From JBBRSC01 sp038245795 (GTDB lineage Bacteria; Actinomycetota; Acidimicrobiia; Acidimicrobiales; Microtrichaceae): a DNA stretch of 20,021 nucleotides. Each line of letters starts with the position of its first letter. The first letter of the stretch is position 1. A program made the translations under genes and the position numbers. Of the stretch, positions 1-6,848 are shown one piece after another. The notes beneath the pieces are model-generated. The model saw only the letters and a program-made list of their open reading frames with translations. It did not search any database and was not told the origin of the DNA. The stretch covers positions 1 through 20,021 of the forward strand of contig JBBRSC010000029.1 of NCBI GenBank assembly GCA_038245795.1, read 5' to 3'.

Positions 1-445
1 CACCCAAGCTGACGCCGTACAACCCGCCGACGAGGGCGCCGTCATCATCCCAGGTCTCCACGCTGTGGGCGATCCCCAACTCGTGTAGCGCTGTATAGGC
101 CGAGGTGATGTCCTTCGTGATCCACCCGTGCGGTCGGGGCATGGATGCACACATTCCGACGACGTCGGTGAAGCAGTGATCGATGGTGACGGTGTACCGA
201 CGGCGTGACCGACGGAGCGACTTCGAGATCACCAGGTCGTCGATCGGCAGGATCCCCCGTGGGTCGGGTGACCACCATCCCATCCGTCGGCGACTGACTG
301 GCATTGGGAAGAGGCCCGAGGCATAGGCCGTAACCAGGGTTTCGGGTCGGAGGTCGGCGCCGATGGCGACCAGGTCGCCGCCGTCGATGTCGTTGGCGGT
401 CGGCAACTCCCAGGTGCAGGGCGGGAGTCCGAGCCGGGCGACCAG
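1..445 (-). CDS. aat: Leucyl/phenylalanyl-tRNA--protein transferase, 3' end cut by window edge
   Basis: Aat transfers Leu or Phe from aminoacyl-tRNA to N-terminal Arg/Lys of proteins, making an N-degron for ClpS/ClpAP-type turnover in the cytoplasm. About 148 residues are visible; the family is about 210-240 long. They include the family core: a GGDLVAIGADL stretch, YASGLFPM, the WWSPDPRG motif, GWITKDITSAYTALHELG and HSVETW followed by GGLYGVSLG, where the window ends. The start is unclear. No ATG or GTG lies in frame near the expected N terminus. CTG at 445-443, just after the stop of the upstream dehydrogenase gene, or TTG at 505-503 inside that gene, are the options. Either way the gene abuts or overlaps the dehydrogenase gene and is probably co-transcribed with it. 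Identity is secure from motifs; the 5' boundary is not. Confidence 0.82.
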   Translation of the reverse strand, partial: MVARLGLPPCTWELPTANDIDGGDLVAIGADLRPETLVTAYASGLFPMPVSRRRMGWWSPDPRGILPIDDLVISKSLRRSRRRYTVTIDHCFTDVVGMCASMPRPHGWITKDITSAYTALHELGIAHSVETWDDDGALVGGLYGVSLG

Positions 446-446
446 C

Positions 447-1298
447 TCAGCGGCTGTAGTCGTAGAAGCCCTTGCCGGACTTTCGACCGAGCTGGCCGGC
501 GGCAACCATGCGGCGAAGGATCGGCACCGCCGAGTAATTCGGATCGCGGAACTCGTCGTAGAGGGCGTCGAGGATGGCGACGGAAGTGTCGAGCCCGACG
601 AGGTCGAGCAGCGCCAGCGGACCCATCGGGAAGTTGCAGCCGCCCTTCATGGCGGTGTCGATGTCGTCCCGGCTGGCAGTACCGTTCTCCATCAGCCGCA
701 CAGCGTTGTTGAGGTAGGGGAACAGCAGGGCGTTGACGATGAATCCGGCGCGGTCAGCGACCTCGACGGGGCTCTTGCCGCATTTGGTGGCGAACTCACG
801 CACTTCGTTGATGGTGTCGTCGGACGCGGTGATGGGCCGTACGATCTCGACAAGCGACATGGCGGGTGCCGGATTGAAAAAGTGGACCCCGCACACTCGA
901 TCAGCGCGGCCAGTCTCGACGGCCATCTCGACCACCGGCAGGGTCGACGTGTTGGTTGCGATGATGGCGCCATCCTTGAGGATCCGGTCGAGTTCGTTGA
1001 ACAGGGCCTTCTTCACGGTGAGGTCTTCGAGCACCGATTCGAGCACGAAATCGCAGTCAGCGAGATCGGCGAGACGCTCGGTGGCCGACACCCGCGCGAG
1101 CACGGCGTCAGACTCGGCTTGTTCGAGTCGGCCTTTCTCGACCTGCTTGGCCAGCGACTTCTCGAGCGAGGCGACCATGGCGTCAGCGGTCTCCTGCTTG
1201 CGGGAACGGAGAACGACGTCGTAGCCGGCCTTCGCCGCCACCTCGGCAATGCCCGAGCCCATGATTCCGGAACCAACGATGCCAATACGAGAGATCAT
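447..1298 (-). CDS. hbd: 3-hydroxybutyryl-CoA (3-hydroxyacyl-CoA) dehydrogenase
   Basis: This is an NAD(P)-dependent oxidoreductase interconverting 3-hydroxyacyl-CoA and 3-oxoacyl-CoA, as in beta-oxidation, butanoate or phenylacetate metabolism. The 283 residues match the single-function Hbd/PaaH/FadB2 length. Visible features are the Rossmann motif GSGIMGSGIAE (about 9-19) and the substrate loop ATNTSTLP with Ser118. The catalytic pair is His139 in VHFFNP and Glu151 in SLVEIV. Asn189 lies in FIVNALL, and the C-terminal 6PGDH-like helical domain ends GRKSGKGFYDY. The ATG at 1298 puts the Rossmann strand at residues 4-9, as expected. It is the first gene of a probable two-gene unit with aat. 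No SD is evident; a TAACTT hexamer lies 6 bases before the ATG, suggesting a leaderless mRNA. The exact chain-length substrate cannot be told from sequence. Confidence 0.93.
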   Translation of the reverse strand: MISRIGIVGSGIMGSGIAEVAAKAGYDVVLRSRKQETADAMVASLEKSLAKQVEKGRLEQAESDAVLARVSATERLADLADCDFVLESVLEDLTVKKALFNELDRILKDGAIIATNTSTLPVVEMAVETGRADRVCGVHFFNPAPAMSLVEIVRPITASDDTINEVREFATKCGKSPVEVADRAGFIVNALLFPYLNNAVRLMENGTASRDDIDTAMKGGCNFPMGPLALLDLVGLDTSVAILDALYDEFRDPNYSAVPILRRMVAAGQLGRKSGKGFYDYSR

Positions 1299-1304
1299 GT
1301 GTCT

Positions 1305-1335
1305 AAGTTACCGCTCGGTAGCATCTCGGTTTCAA
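1305..1335 (-). promoter_or_regulatory. Candidate promoter of the dehydrogenase gene (leaderless)
   Basis: On the minus strand TTGAAA (1335-1330) is followed by TAACTT (1310-1305), then six bases, then ATG. The spacer is 19 bp, longer than ideal. Transcription would start at or beside the A of the ATG. This is inference from hexamer match and position only. Confidence 0.35.
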
Positions 1336-1393
1336 GTCCACGAGCCGGTGATGGGCGAATGGTTGATGGAACCGACATGACAAGATCGCACCC

Positions 1394-2071
1394 ATGAGTG
1401 GCACGTTGGCGTTGGTCGGAGGAGCAGAGTGGACAGCTGGGTGCGACTTCGATTCGGAGTTGTTGGCGGCGTCGGGCGGGAATCGAGTGACGGTGCTACC
1501 GACCGCCGCCGCATTCGAGCGGGCGGATCTCGTGGTCGAGCGGGCGAGGTCGTGGTTCGGGGGGTTGGGTGCAGAGGTCGATGTTGTCGACGTGCTGGGC
1601 CGATCTGACGCGCTCAATCCGGAGTGGGTCGCGCAGATCGACGCGTCGTCGTTGATCTATCTCGCGAGCGGTTCGCCCATGCACCTTCGCTCGGTATTGC
1701 TCGGGACGCCGCTGTGGGATGCCGTCGTCCGTCGATGGAAGGACGGAGCAGTGCTGGCGGCAGCCGGGGAGTCGGCAGCGGCGCTCAGCACTCACATGGT
1801 TGATCCGCGCGGCGGCGCTTTCACCGTCGGGCTTGATCTCCTTCAGACATTGACTGTGGTGCCGAGATGGTCCGACTGGTCCGAAGACAAATGGCATCGG
1901 ACCGTACAGCTTGCACCCAAGGGAATGGCCGTCATCGGGATCGACGAGGCCACCGCCGTCATTCACGCCGACGCAGCCGGTTGGTCGGTTTCAGGAGCAG
2001 GGTCGGTCACCGTACGCGTCGATGGACATCTCTCGGACATCTCATCGCTGGCAGGCCTCAGCTCTCGGTGA
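1394..2071 (+). CDS. Peptidase S51 / cyanophycinase-like family protein
   Basis: This 225-residue protein has the class I glutamine amidotransferase-like fold typical of peptidase S51 (dipeptidase E, cyanophycinase). An N-terminal LALVGGAEW strand is followed by VTVLPTAAA. An IYLASGSPMHL segment sits where cyanophycinases have their GG(N/D)Q-type loop. The nucleophile elbow is LAAAGESAAAL, with Ser127 as the likely nucleophile (family form G-x-S-A-G-A). Because the elbow and loop deviate from the canonical forms, substrate is unknown; it may act on small acidic or beta-aspartyl peptides or be a divergent non-peptidase. No signal peptide is seen, so it is cytoplasmic. The start ATG at 1394 lacks an SD; CAAGAT at 1381-1386 lies seven bases upstream. 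Its last 14 bases overlap the end of the convergent cyclophilin gene. Confidence 0.75.
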   Translation: MSGTLALVGGAEWTAGCDFDSELLAASGGNRVTVLPTAAAFERADLVVERARSWFGGLGAEVDVVDVLGRSDALNPEWVAQIDASSLIYLASGSPMHLRSVLLGTPLWDAVVRRWKDGAVLAAAGESAAALSTHMVDPRGGAFTVGLDLLQTLTVVPRWSDWSEDKWHRTVQLAPKGMAVIGIDEATAVIHADAAGWSVSGAGSVTVRVDGHLSDISSLAGLSSR

Positions 2072-2957
2072 CGGTGACCTTGGTGAACGTGACCTGCTCT
2101 GAGGGAGCGCCGTCGTTTCCTGTGATCTGCGTGCTCGGCACAGCGTTGATGGCAGCGATCGTCTCGAGACCCTCGGTGGTGTCGCCGAAGAGTGAGTAGC
2201 TCGGGGGAAGACCGACGCCCTGAGCTCCGAGCACGAAGAACATCTGCGCTCCGCCGGAATTGGGCGACCCGGTGTTCGCCATGACCAGCGAGCCGACCTT
2301 GTAGGCGCCCTTGGCGGGGAGCTCATCGGGGATGGTGTAGCCGAACTTGGCGCTGTTCGACGGTGTCGCCGAGGGATCTCCGAACTGACCTGCGAAGTCT
2401 TTCACCAGACGGAAGATCGGTTGACCGTCGAAGAAGTGATAGCGAGCCAACACCACGAAGTTGTTGACGGTCTTCGGTGCCGCGTTGGCGTCGAGCGCCA
2501 CCACGATCTTGCCCTTGGTGCTCTCGAATGTGGCGGTGTACTTCTTGCCCTTGGTCAAGCAGTCCGGTGGGGCCTTGGCGAAACCGGTGCTCCGCGGTGA
2601 CGATCCGTCGGCCTTCGGACATGGAGTGTCTCCGGTGATCGATGCGCCGGGCCCGGGCCCGGCGAGCACGGCCGGGGTGACGGCGCCGGGGGCCACAGTG
2701 GTGGACGCAGCATTCGGATCCGGAGGGATGGTGCTGCTCGGGAGACCGCTGATGGTGGTGGTGGGCTTAGCGGCAGCGTTGTCGTTGCTTCGGCCGGTGA
2801 AGAACGCAATCGCCACAACGGCAACGACCACGACTGCGACGATCGTTCCCAAGCGGGTCACTCGTGCGCGGCGGGCGTCTTTCACCGCCTGCAGACGCGC
2901 GTCTTCAAGTCGTGAACGGTGAAGTTCTTTTTGCCGGGCTCGTTTGTCGGTTCCCAC
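2058..2957 (-). CDS. Membrane-anchored cyclophilin-type peptidyl-prolyl isomerase
   Basis: The protein catalyses cis-trans isomerisation of X-Pro bonds, here probably outside the membrane. The 299 residues comprise a strongly basic N-terminal stretch (1-36) and one hydrophobic segment (about 37-53, GTIVAVVVVAVVAIAFF), giving N-in topology. A Thr/Pro/Ala-rich linker follows (about 58-110), then a segment with two cysteines (C113, C133), then the cyclophilin domain (about 138-299). The domain keeps the active-site pattern as Arg183, Phe188 and Gln191 in IFRLVKDFAGQFGDP, and the NSGGAQMFFVL strand. The human Trp121-equivalent region is replaced by LPPSYSLFG, common in bacterial homologues. GTG at 2957 is preferred because it retains the basic N terminus and sits 9 bases after a TAACGT hexamer. 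The gene is divergent from lysC. Confidence 0.9.
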   Translation of the reverse strand: MGTDKRARQKELHRSRLEDARLQAVKDARRARVTRLGTIVAVVVVAVVAIAFFTGRSNDNAAAKPTTTISGLPSSTIPPDPNAASTTVAPGAVTPAVLAGPGPGASITGDTPCPKADGSSPRSTGFAKAPPDCLTKGKKYTATFESTKGKIVVALDANAAPKTVNNFVVLARYHFFDGQPIFRLVKDFAGQFGDPSATPSNSAKFGYTIPDELPAKGAYKVGSLVMANTGSPNSGGAQMFFVLGAQGVGLPPSYSLFGDTTEGLETIAAINAVPSTQITGNDGAPSEQVTFTKVTVTES

Positions 2958-2968
2958 GAAGCGGAGAC

Positions 2969-2996
2969 GTTACCAATCCTCGGGGTCACTGGTAAC
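2969..2996. promoter_or_regulatory. Inverted repeat carrying two divergent -10-like boxes (cyclophilin / lysC)
   Basis: GTTACCA (2969-2975) and TGGTAAC (2990-2996) form a perfect 7-bp inverted repeat with a 14-bp spacer. Each arm contributes a -10-like box. TAACTT (2993-2998) points right and lies 8 bases before the lysC GTG. TAACGT (2972-2967) points left and lies 9 bases before the cyclophilin GTG. The symmetry may simply reflect two similar extended -10 elements or may be an operator. Inference only. Confidence 0.45.
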
Positions 2997-3006
2997 TTCG
3001 CCAGTC

Positions 3007-4245
3007 GTGGCCCTGCTTGTCCAGAAGTTCGGTGGAACCTCCGTCGGAGATCCCGAACGCATCCGTAACGTTGCCGATCACGTGGCGCGTTGTCGTCGAC
3101 GCGGGGATCAGGTGGTCTTGGTGGTGTCTGCCATGGGCAAGGAGACCGACGACCTGCTTCGTCTCGCGCGGGAGGTGTCGGGCACCCGGCCTGGTCGCGA
3201 GATGGACATGTTGATCACCGCCGGCGAGCGCAAGGCCATTGCGCTGGTGTGCATGGCGATCGCAGATCTGGGCATCGAAGCAGAGTCGTATACCGGGAGC
3301 CAGGCGGGCTTCGTCACCGACACCAATCACACCGACGCGAAGATTCTCGAGGTGCGACCGGATCGAATTGCCGCGTCGCTGGCTGCTGGGCGGGTGCCCG
3401 TCGTGGCTGGCGCCCAGGGAGTGTCGACGGCCTTCGATGTGACGTTCCTGGGCCGCGGCGGATCTGATACCACCGCGGTTGCGCTGGCCAAGGCCCTCAA
3501 TGCCGATGTGTGCGAGCTGTATACCGACGTCTCGGGGGTCTTCACCACCGATCCGCGATTGGTGCCCGAGGCACGGAAGATGAGCCACATCAGCTTCGAC
3601 GAACTGCTGGAGATGACGGCAACCGGATGCCCGAAGCCGGCCATGCGATCGGTCGAATATGCACGCCGGCACGGCGTCACACTGCACGTTCGATCAGCGT
3701 TCACGTGGGAGACAGGCACCATCGTCTCGGAAGAGGACGCCGACCAAAAGGAGCAACCCATGGAACACGCCGTTGTCTCGGCCATCACCCACGACCTCAG
3801 CGAGGCGAAAGTTACCGTTGGCGGGGTCCCTGATCGCCCGGGTGTGGCGGCGCAGCTGTTCCGGTCATTGGCCGATCGCAACGTCAACGTCGACATGATC
3901 GTTCAGAACACGTCCGCACAGGGCGTGACCGACATCTCGTTCACGGTGCCGCTGGCAGATCTCGAGACGGCAGTGGCGGTGGCCGGCGACATGCAGGCGG
4001 AACTGGGAGCGTTGTCGATCACGGGAGATCCTGACATCGCTCGGGTGTCGGTGATCGGCTCGGGAATGAAGACCAACCCGGGCGTGGCAGCCACCATGTT
4101 CGAGACGCTCGCCCAGGCCGGCATCAACATTGACATGATCTCGACCTCGGCGATCCGTACGTCGTGTGTCGTGCGTCAGGATGATGCCGAGCGGGCCGTA
4201 GGGATCCTCCACGCGGCGTACGAACTCGATCGTGGCGGCTACTGA
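3007..4245 (+). CDS. lysC: Aspartate kinase, alpha subunit (full-length product)
   Basis: LysC phosphorylates L-aspartate with ATP, the committed step to Lys, Thr, Met and diaminopimelate. From GTG 3007 the product is 412 residues, close to actinobacterial LysC. Motifs are KFGGTSVGD (7-15), MLITAGERKAIAL, FLGRGGSDTTA and LYTDVSGVFTTDPR for the amino-acid kinase domain. Two C-terminal ACT domains follow (about 265-412) with VGGVPDRPGVAA and VIGSGMKTNPGVAATMFE. An ATG at 2944 is in frame, but it would add 21 non-homologous residues and overlap the divergent gene, so GTG 3007 is preferred. The ACT domains imply feedback inhibition by Lys and/or Thr (family knowledge). The gene is followed by asd after 20 bases. 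An internal start at 3760 probably gives a separate beta subunit. Confidence 0.95.
   Translation: MALLVQKFGGTSVGDPERIRNVADHVARCRRRGDQVVLVVSAMGKETDDLLRLAREVSGTRPGREMDMLITAGERKAIALVCMAIADLGIEAESYTGSQAGFVTDTNHTDAKILEVRPDRIAASLAAGRVPVVAGAQGVSTAFDVTFLGRGGSDTTAVALAKALNADVCELYTDVSGVFTTDPRLVPEARKMSHISFDELLEMTATGCPKPAMRSVEYARRHGVTLHVRSAFTWETGTIVSEEDADQKEQPMEHAVVSAITHDLSEAKVTVGGVPDRPGVAAQLFRSLADRNVNVDMIVQNTSAQGVTDISFTVPLADLETAVAVAGDMQAELGALSITGDPDIARVSVIGSGMKTNPGVAATMFETLAQAGINIDMISTSAIRTSCVVRQDDAERAVGILHAAYELDRGGY
3760..4245 (+). CDS. lysC: Aspartate kinase beta subunit, internal in-frame start within lysC
   Basis: An in-frame ATG at 3760 is preceded by AAAAGGAG (3746-3753) with a 6-base spacing. This is one of the best Shine-Dalgarno sites in the window, and it lies inside a coding region. 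It would give a 161-residue ACT-domain protein beginning MEHAVVSAITHDLSEAKVTV. In Corynebacterium and Bacillus, lysC encodes an alpha subunit and an in-frame beta subunit that form a heterotetramer binding the feedback inhibitors. The start here falls at the same domain boundary. The coding position and SD are seen directly; production of the beta chain is inferred from the known family arrangement. Confidence 0.72.
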   Translation: MEHAVVSAITHDLSEAKVTVGGVPDRPGVAAQLFRSLADRNVNVDMIVQNTSAQGVTDISFTVPLADLETAVAVAGDMQAELGALSITGDPDIARVSVIGSGMKTNPGVAATMFETLAQAGINIDMISTSAIRTSCVVRQDDAERAVGILHAAYELDRGGY

Positions 4246-4253
4246 CACTCGCG

Positions 4254-4259
4254 TAGAAT
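4254..4259 (+). promoter_or_regulatory. asd: -10-like hexamer just upstream of asd
   Basis: TAGAAT matches five of six positions of the TATAAT consensus and lies exactly six bases before the asd ATG, in the 20-base gap after lysC. No convincing -35 is seen. It could drive a leaderless asd-only mRNA. Confidence 0.35.
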
Positions 4260-4265
4260 TCGGGC

Positions 4266-5309
4266 ATGGAACGAGAATCCGTGAACGTCGGGGTCTATGG
4301 CGCCACTGGCCAGGTCGGCGCCGTGATGCGCCAGTTGCTCTTGGAGCGATCATTTCCCGTTGGCCAGCTCCGCTTCTTTGCGAGTGCCCGCAGCGCCGGG
4401 ACCAGTCTCACCTGGGGCGATCGCGACATCGTGGTCGAGGACGCGTCGACGGCCGATCCGACCGGTCTCGACATAGCGCTGTTCTCCGCCGGAGGCGCCG
4501 CGTCTCGGGCACTTGCGCCAATCGTGGCGGCGGCCGGGGTGATCGTCATCGACAACTCTTCGGCGTGGCGGATGGACTCGGAGGTGCCGTTGGTCGTCCC
4601 TGAGGTCAACGCTCAGGAGCTCGACAACCTAACGAAGGGAATTGTTGCCAACCCGAACTGCACGACGATGGCGGCGATGGCCGTTCTCAAGCCGCTGGCA
4701 GACGAGGCGCGTCTGGAGCGGTTGATCGTCTCGACCTATCAGGCGGTATCGGGCGCTGGATTGGCGGGTGTGTCGGAATTGGCCGATCAGGTACGCGACG
4801 CAGTGGGTGCCGCCGACCTGGAGGGGCTGACCCACGACGGGAGTGCCATCAAGCTGACCTCTGGCCCGAAGTTTCCCGACACCATTGCGTTCAACGTGCT
4901 GCCCCGAGCCGGGTCGATCGTCGACGACGGCTCCGAGGAGACCGACGAGGAACAGAAGCTTCGCAACGAGAGCCGCAAGATCTTGGGGCTTCCCGATCTG
5001 TTGGTGTCAGGAACGTGCGTTCGGGTTCCGGTCTTCACTGGCCATTCGTTGTCGATCAACGCGTCGTTCGCCCGTCCCATCAGTCCCGACCGAGCGCGGG
5101 AGCTCCTCTCGGTTGCGCCCGGGGTCGTCCTCGACGATCTGCCCACGCCATTACGTGCGGCAGGGACCGATCCGTCACGGGTGGGCCGGATCCGGGTCGA
5201 TTCGACGGTGCCGAATGGGTTGGCGATGTTCGTGGTGGGCGACAATCTGCGCAAGGGCGCCGCGCTCAATGCCCTCCAGATCGCCGAGGCGATCGTCGCC
5301 CGAAGCTGA
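4266..5309 (+). CDS. asd: Aspartate-semialdehyde dehydrogenase
   Basis: Asd reduces L-aspartyl-4-phosphate with NADPH to aspartate semialdehyde, the branch point to diaminopimelate/lysine and homoserine. The 347 residues fit the family. Visible are the NADP-binding GATGQVGA (12-19) and the catalytic Cys132 in VANPNCTTM. Gln159 lies in STYQAVSGAG, Arg253 in CVRVPVFTGH and the acid/base His260 in GHSLSINA. It follows lysC by 20 bases, so lysC and asd likely form a pathway operon. ATG 4266 is preceded by TAGAAT (4254-4259) at six bases, so an additional leaderless promoter is possible. GTG 4281 is an alternative start that would still keep the Rossmann strand. The convergent mazG-like gene begins 23 bases after the stop. 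Confidence 0.96.
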   Translation: MERESVNVGVYGATGQVGAVMRQLLLERSFPVGQLRFFASARSAGTSLTWGDRDIVVEDASTADPTGLDIALFSAGGAASRALAPIVAAAGVIVIDNSSAWRMDSEVPLVVPEVNAQELDNLTKGIVANPNCTTMAAMAVLKPLADEARLERLIVSTYQAVSGAGLAGVSELADQVRDAVGAADLEGLTHDGSAIKLTSGPKFPDTIAFNVLPRAGSIVDDGSEETDEEQKLRNESRKILGLPDLLVSGTCVRVPVFTGHSLSINASFARPISPDRARELLSVAPGVVLDDLPTPLRAAGTDPSRVGRIRVDSTVPNGLAMFVVGDNLRKGAALNALQIAEAIVARS

Positions 5310-5332
5310 ACGACTCGTGTGCCGACACGCCG

Positions 5333-5584
5333 TCAGGGCGGATCGGTCACGTAACGATTGGCGGCATCCTCGAGCGACAGGTCGAGTTGTTGCGCCAACG
5401 AGGCCAACCACGCCAGGACGTCACCGAGTTCGTGAAGTTGCTGATCACGCGTTCCTTTGCGGACGGCCTGTGCCAGCTCGCCGACTTCTTCGCACAACCA
5501 CGCCACCGTCGAAGGGATGCCCCGCTCGACATCAGCGTCGCCGTAGAGCGTGCCCATGAGTTGTTGGAAGTCGGCGATCTGCAT
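5333..5584 (-). CDS. MazG-like nucleotide pyrophosphohydrolase
   Basis: This small all-alpha NTP pyrophosphohydrolase of the MazG-like/RS21-C6 type has 83 residues. The metal-binding pattern is intact: EEVGE at 32-36 (E32, E33, E36) followed by ELGD at 52-55 (E52, D55). Such proteins hydrolyse (d)NTPs to NMP and PPi, often as house-cleaning enzymes; the preferred nucleotide cannot be read from the sequence. ATG 5584 gives the standard short N-terminal helix. It lies 39 bases downstream of the CAP-domain lipoprotein gene on the same strand and may be co-transcribed with it. It converges on asd. Confidence 0.88.
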   Translation of the reverse strand: MQIADFQQLMGTLYGDADVERGIPSTVAWLCEEVGELAQAVRKGTRDQQLHELGDVLAWLASLAQQLDLSLEDAANRYVTDPP

Positions 5585-5623
5585 CGCCGGACTGTAGGCC
5601 TCGACGCAGGGACTCGGCGCCGA

Positions 5624-6109
5624 TCAGCTCTTCATGAACTCGTGCACCGTGAAGACCCGTCGGTACCCGTCGCACGTTCCCCAGACAGCAGCCGTTCCCA
5701 TCTGGCTGAAGGACGGATCCATGATGTTGGCGCGGTGGCCGGGGGAGTTGAGATATGCCTCGTGCACCTGGGCGATCGATCCGCCGTAGCCGACGTTCTC
5801 GCCAAGCTTGAGCCACTCGTTCGGTGCGTTGTCGCTGAGCTTCGAGTGCTCGAGATCGCAGATGTCCCGAAGATGCTTGGCCCAGTTGTCAGCCTTGATG
5901 TCCAAGATCCAATTGTCTCGGAGAGCGGGGAGTCCGGCCTTGGTCCGCGAGTCATTGACCATCTGCAGGACGCTGAGCCGTTCGGTCACGTTCGACTCGC
6001 AGCCCGCGACCAACGCAATCATCGTTGCGAGCCCAACAAGAAGAACTCTGGGACGTCGTCGCTGTGAGTTTCCGCCTGCCGGGCTGTCGGAGTGTTGTCC
6101 TCGGGCCAC
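5624..6109 (-). CDS. CAP (SCP/PR-1-like) domain lipoprotein
   Basis: This 161-residue exported protein has an Arg-rich n-region, a hydrophobic segment (about 22-36) and a lipobox LVAGC with Cys37 as lipidation site, so it is probably a membrane-anchored lipoprotein. The mature part is a single CAP domain. It shows the early VNDSRTKAGLPAL helix, a histidine in LEHSKL, the GENVGYGG loop, and the SPGHRANIMDPSF signature with its second histidine. Bacterial CAP proteins (YkwD-like) are envelope or secreted proteins of uncertain activity. Start is GTG 6109. A CATATT hexamer (6131-6126, minus) is a weak -10 candidate. tRNA-Pro lies upstream and the mazG-like gene downstream. Confidence 0.88.
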   Translation of the reverse strand: MARGQHSDSPAGGNSQRRRPRVLLVGLATMIALVAGCESNVTERLSVLQMVNDSRTKAGLPALRDNWILDIKADNWAKHLRDICDLEHSKLSDNAPNEWLKLGENVGYGGSIAQVHEAYLNSPGHRANIMDPSFSQMGTAAVWGTCDGYRRVFTVHEFMKS

Positions 6110-6208
6110 GAAGAAGTCTTCGGCGAATATGGTCCCACTACTTGAACGTTTGACGAATCAGCCGATCATGCGGGGCCGAACGGCCCAGGAGGCGGAGTTC
6201 GGACGTGC

Positions 6209-6225
6209 CCGCTTCCCCGAAGCGG
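6209..6225 (-). terminator. Hairpin 3' of tRNA-Pro
   Basis: On the minus strand CCGCTTC, GGG, GAAGCGG form a 7-bp perfect stem with a 3-base loop, starting two bases after the tRNA CCA end. There is no following T-tract, so it may be a weak terminator or an RNA-processing structure. Confidence 0.35.
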
Positions 6226-6227
6226 TG

Positions 6228-6304
6228 TGGTCGGGTAGGCGGGATTTGAACCCACGACCTCCTCGTCCCGAACGAGGCGCGCTACCAAGCTGCGCCACTA
6301 CCCG
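6228..6304 (-). tRNA. tRNA-Pro (anticodon CGG)
   Basis: Read on the minus strand, the full cloverleaf can be built. The acceptor CGGGTAG/CTACCCG pairs perfectly. The D stem is GCGC/GCGC with loop AGCTTGGTA. The anticodon stem is CCTCG/CGAGG with the seven-base loop TTCGGGA, giving anticodon CGG. A five-base variable region is followed by T stem GTGGG/CCCGC with loop TTCAAAT. The discriminator is A, and the 3' CCA (6230-6228) is encoded in the genome. It decodes CCG proline codons. Confidence 0.96.
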
Positions 6305-6316
6305 TGTAAGTGGCAC

Positions 6317-6322
6317 ACCATA
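6317..6322 (-). promoter_or_regulatory. -10-like element of tRNA-Pro
   Basis: TATGGT on the minus strand lies 12 bases before the mature tRNA 5' end, which suits a short RNase P-processed leader. No clear -35 is seen. It falls in the 60-base gap between the response regulator stop and the tRNA. Confidence 0.35.
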
Positions 6323-6364
6323 CCGGCCCCGGCATCGTCCGACGAAAAGAGAACCCCCAGGCGC

Positions 6365-6769
6365 TCAGCCGAGGGCTGTGCGGGCGGTTTCCTCGTACGT
6401 CTCGCCAGCCAACACTGCTTGGGCGGCCATCACCAGGCGCACGGGATCGGCCGGCTTGATGACCCACCCATCAGCGCCCGACCGTCGGGCCAGGAACACA
6501 TCGGCGTCCCGATCCAACAGCAACAGGATCGCCTTGGAGGGGACACGATCGGCGCTTTCCTCGAGCCGAAGATCCAGACACGCCGCGATCCCGCCCATCG
6601 ACCCGATCTGCAGATCGAGGATCACCAGGTCGGGATCGTTGTCGAGCACTCCCTGGCGTACCTCCCGACCAGTGCGGAGCCGGATGATCTCTGACCCAGC
6701 CCCTCCGAGCGCCGCGTCCACATCCGCCTCGACCGTGTCGGAATCGGTGGCGATCAAGATCTTGGGCAC
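6365..6769 (-). CDS. Single-domain response regulator (receiver only)
   Basis: The 134 residues form one CheY-like receiver without an output domain. The first strand KILIATDSD carries acidic residues Asp9 and Asp11. The expected phospho-acceptor is Asp52 in LVILDLQIG, and the conserved lysine is Lys105 in WVIKPADP. Two deviations are visible: the usual DxxMP following the phospho-Asp is DLQIGSMGG, and the switch Thr/Ser at the end of strand 4 is replaced by leucine (ILLLLDRD). No kinase gene is nearby, so it is an orphan regulator acting through protein contact. The GTG start at 6769 lies seven bases after TACGGT (6782-6777, minus). It diverges from the STAS-domain gene; a functional pairing is only suggested by proximity. 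Confidence 0.85.
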   Translation of the reverse strand: MPKILIATDSDTVEADVDAALGGAGSEIIRLRTGREVRQGVLDNDPDLVILDLQIGSMGGIAACLDLRLEESADRVPSKAILLLLDRDADVFLARRSGADGWVIKPADPVRLVMAAQAVLAGETYEETARTALG

Positions 6770-6776
6770 GTCGTGA

Positions 6777-6782
6777 ACCGTA
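6777..6782 (-). promoter_or_regulatory. -10-like hexamer before the receiver gene
   Basis: TACGGT on the minus strand lies seven bases before GTG 6769, with no SD between. This geometry fits a leaderless transcript. Confidence 0.3.
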
Positions 6783-6836
6783 TCGCGACGTCGATGTCGG
6801 CTCGAAACCTGAAGCCGCGTCCCGGCGGGGGTTCGC

Positions 6837-6842
6837 TACGCT
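6837..6842 (+). promoter_or_regulatory. -10-like hexamer before the STAS leader minicistron
   Basis: TACGCT lies exactly six bases before ATG 6849. No good -35 is seen at 16-18 bp. It is placed like the other candidate leaderless promoters in this window. Confidence 0.35.
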
Positions 6843-6848
6843 CGGGCA

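Noticed and set aside
363..1397. 344-codon plus-strand frame over the start of the window
   Set aside because: It is antisense to the well-supported 3-hydroxyacyl-CoA dehydrogenase and has no recognisable domain.
2944..3006. ATG 2944 as the lysC start
   Set aside because: It adds 21 residues without family similarity and overlaps the divergent cyclophilin start; GTG 3007 begins directly at the conserved VQKFGGTS strand.
5015..6067. 350-codon plus-strand frame across asd, mazG-like and CAP genes
   Set aside because: It overlaps three genes with intact catalytic or family motifs and reads as a compositionally biased shadow.
6320..6365. Intrinsic terminator after the receiver gene (GGGGGTTCTCTTTT on the minus strand)
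   Set aside because: The T-rich run is present, but only 3-bp pairings can be made upstream of it, so it does not form a convincing hairpin.
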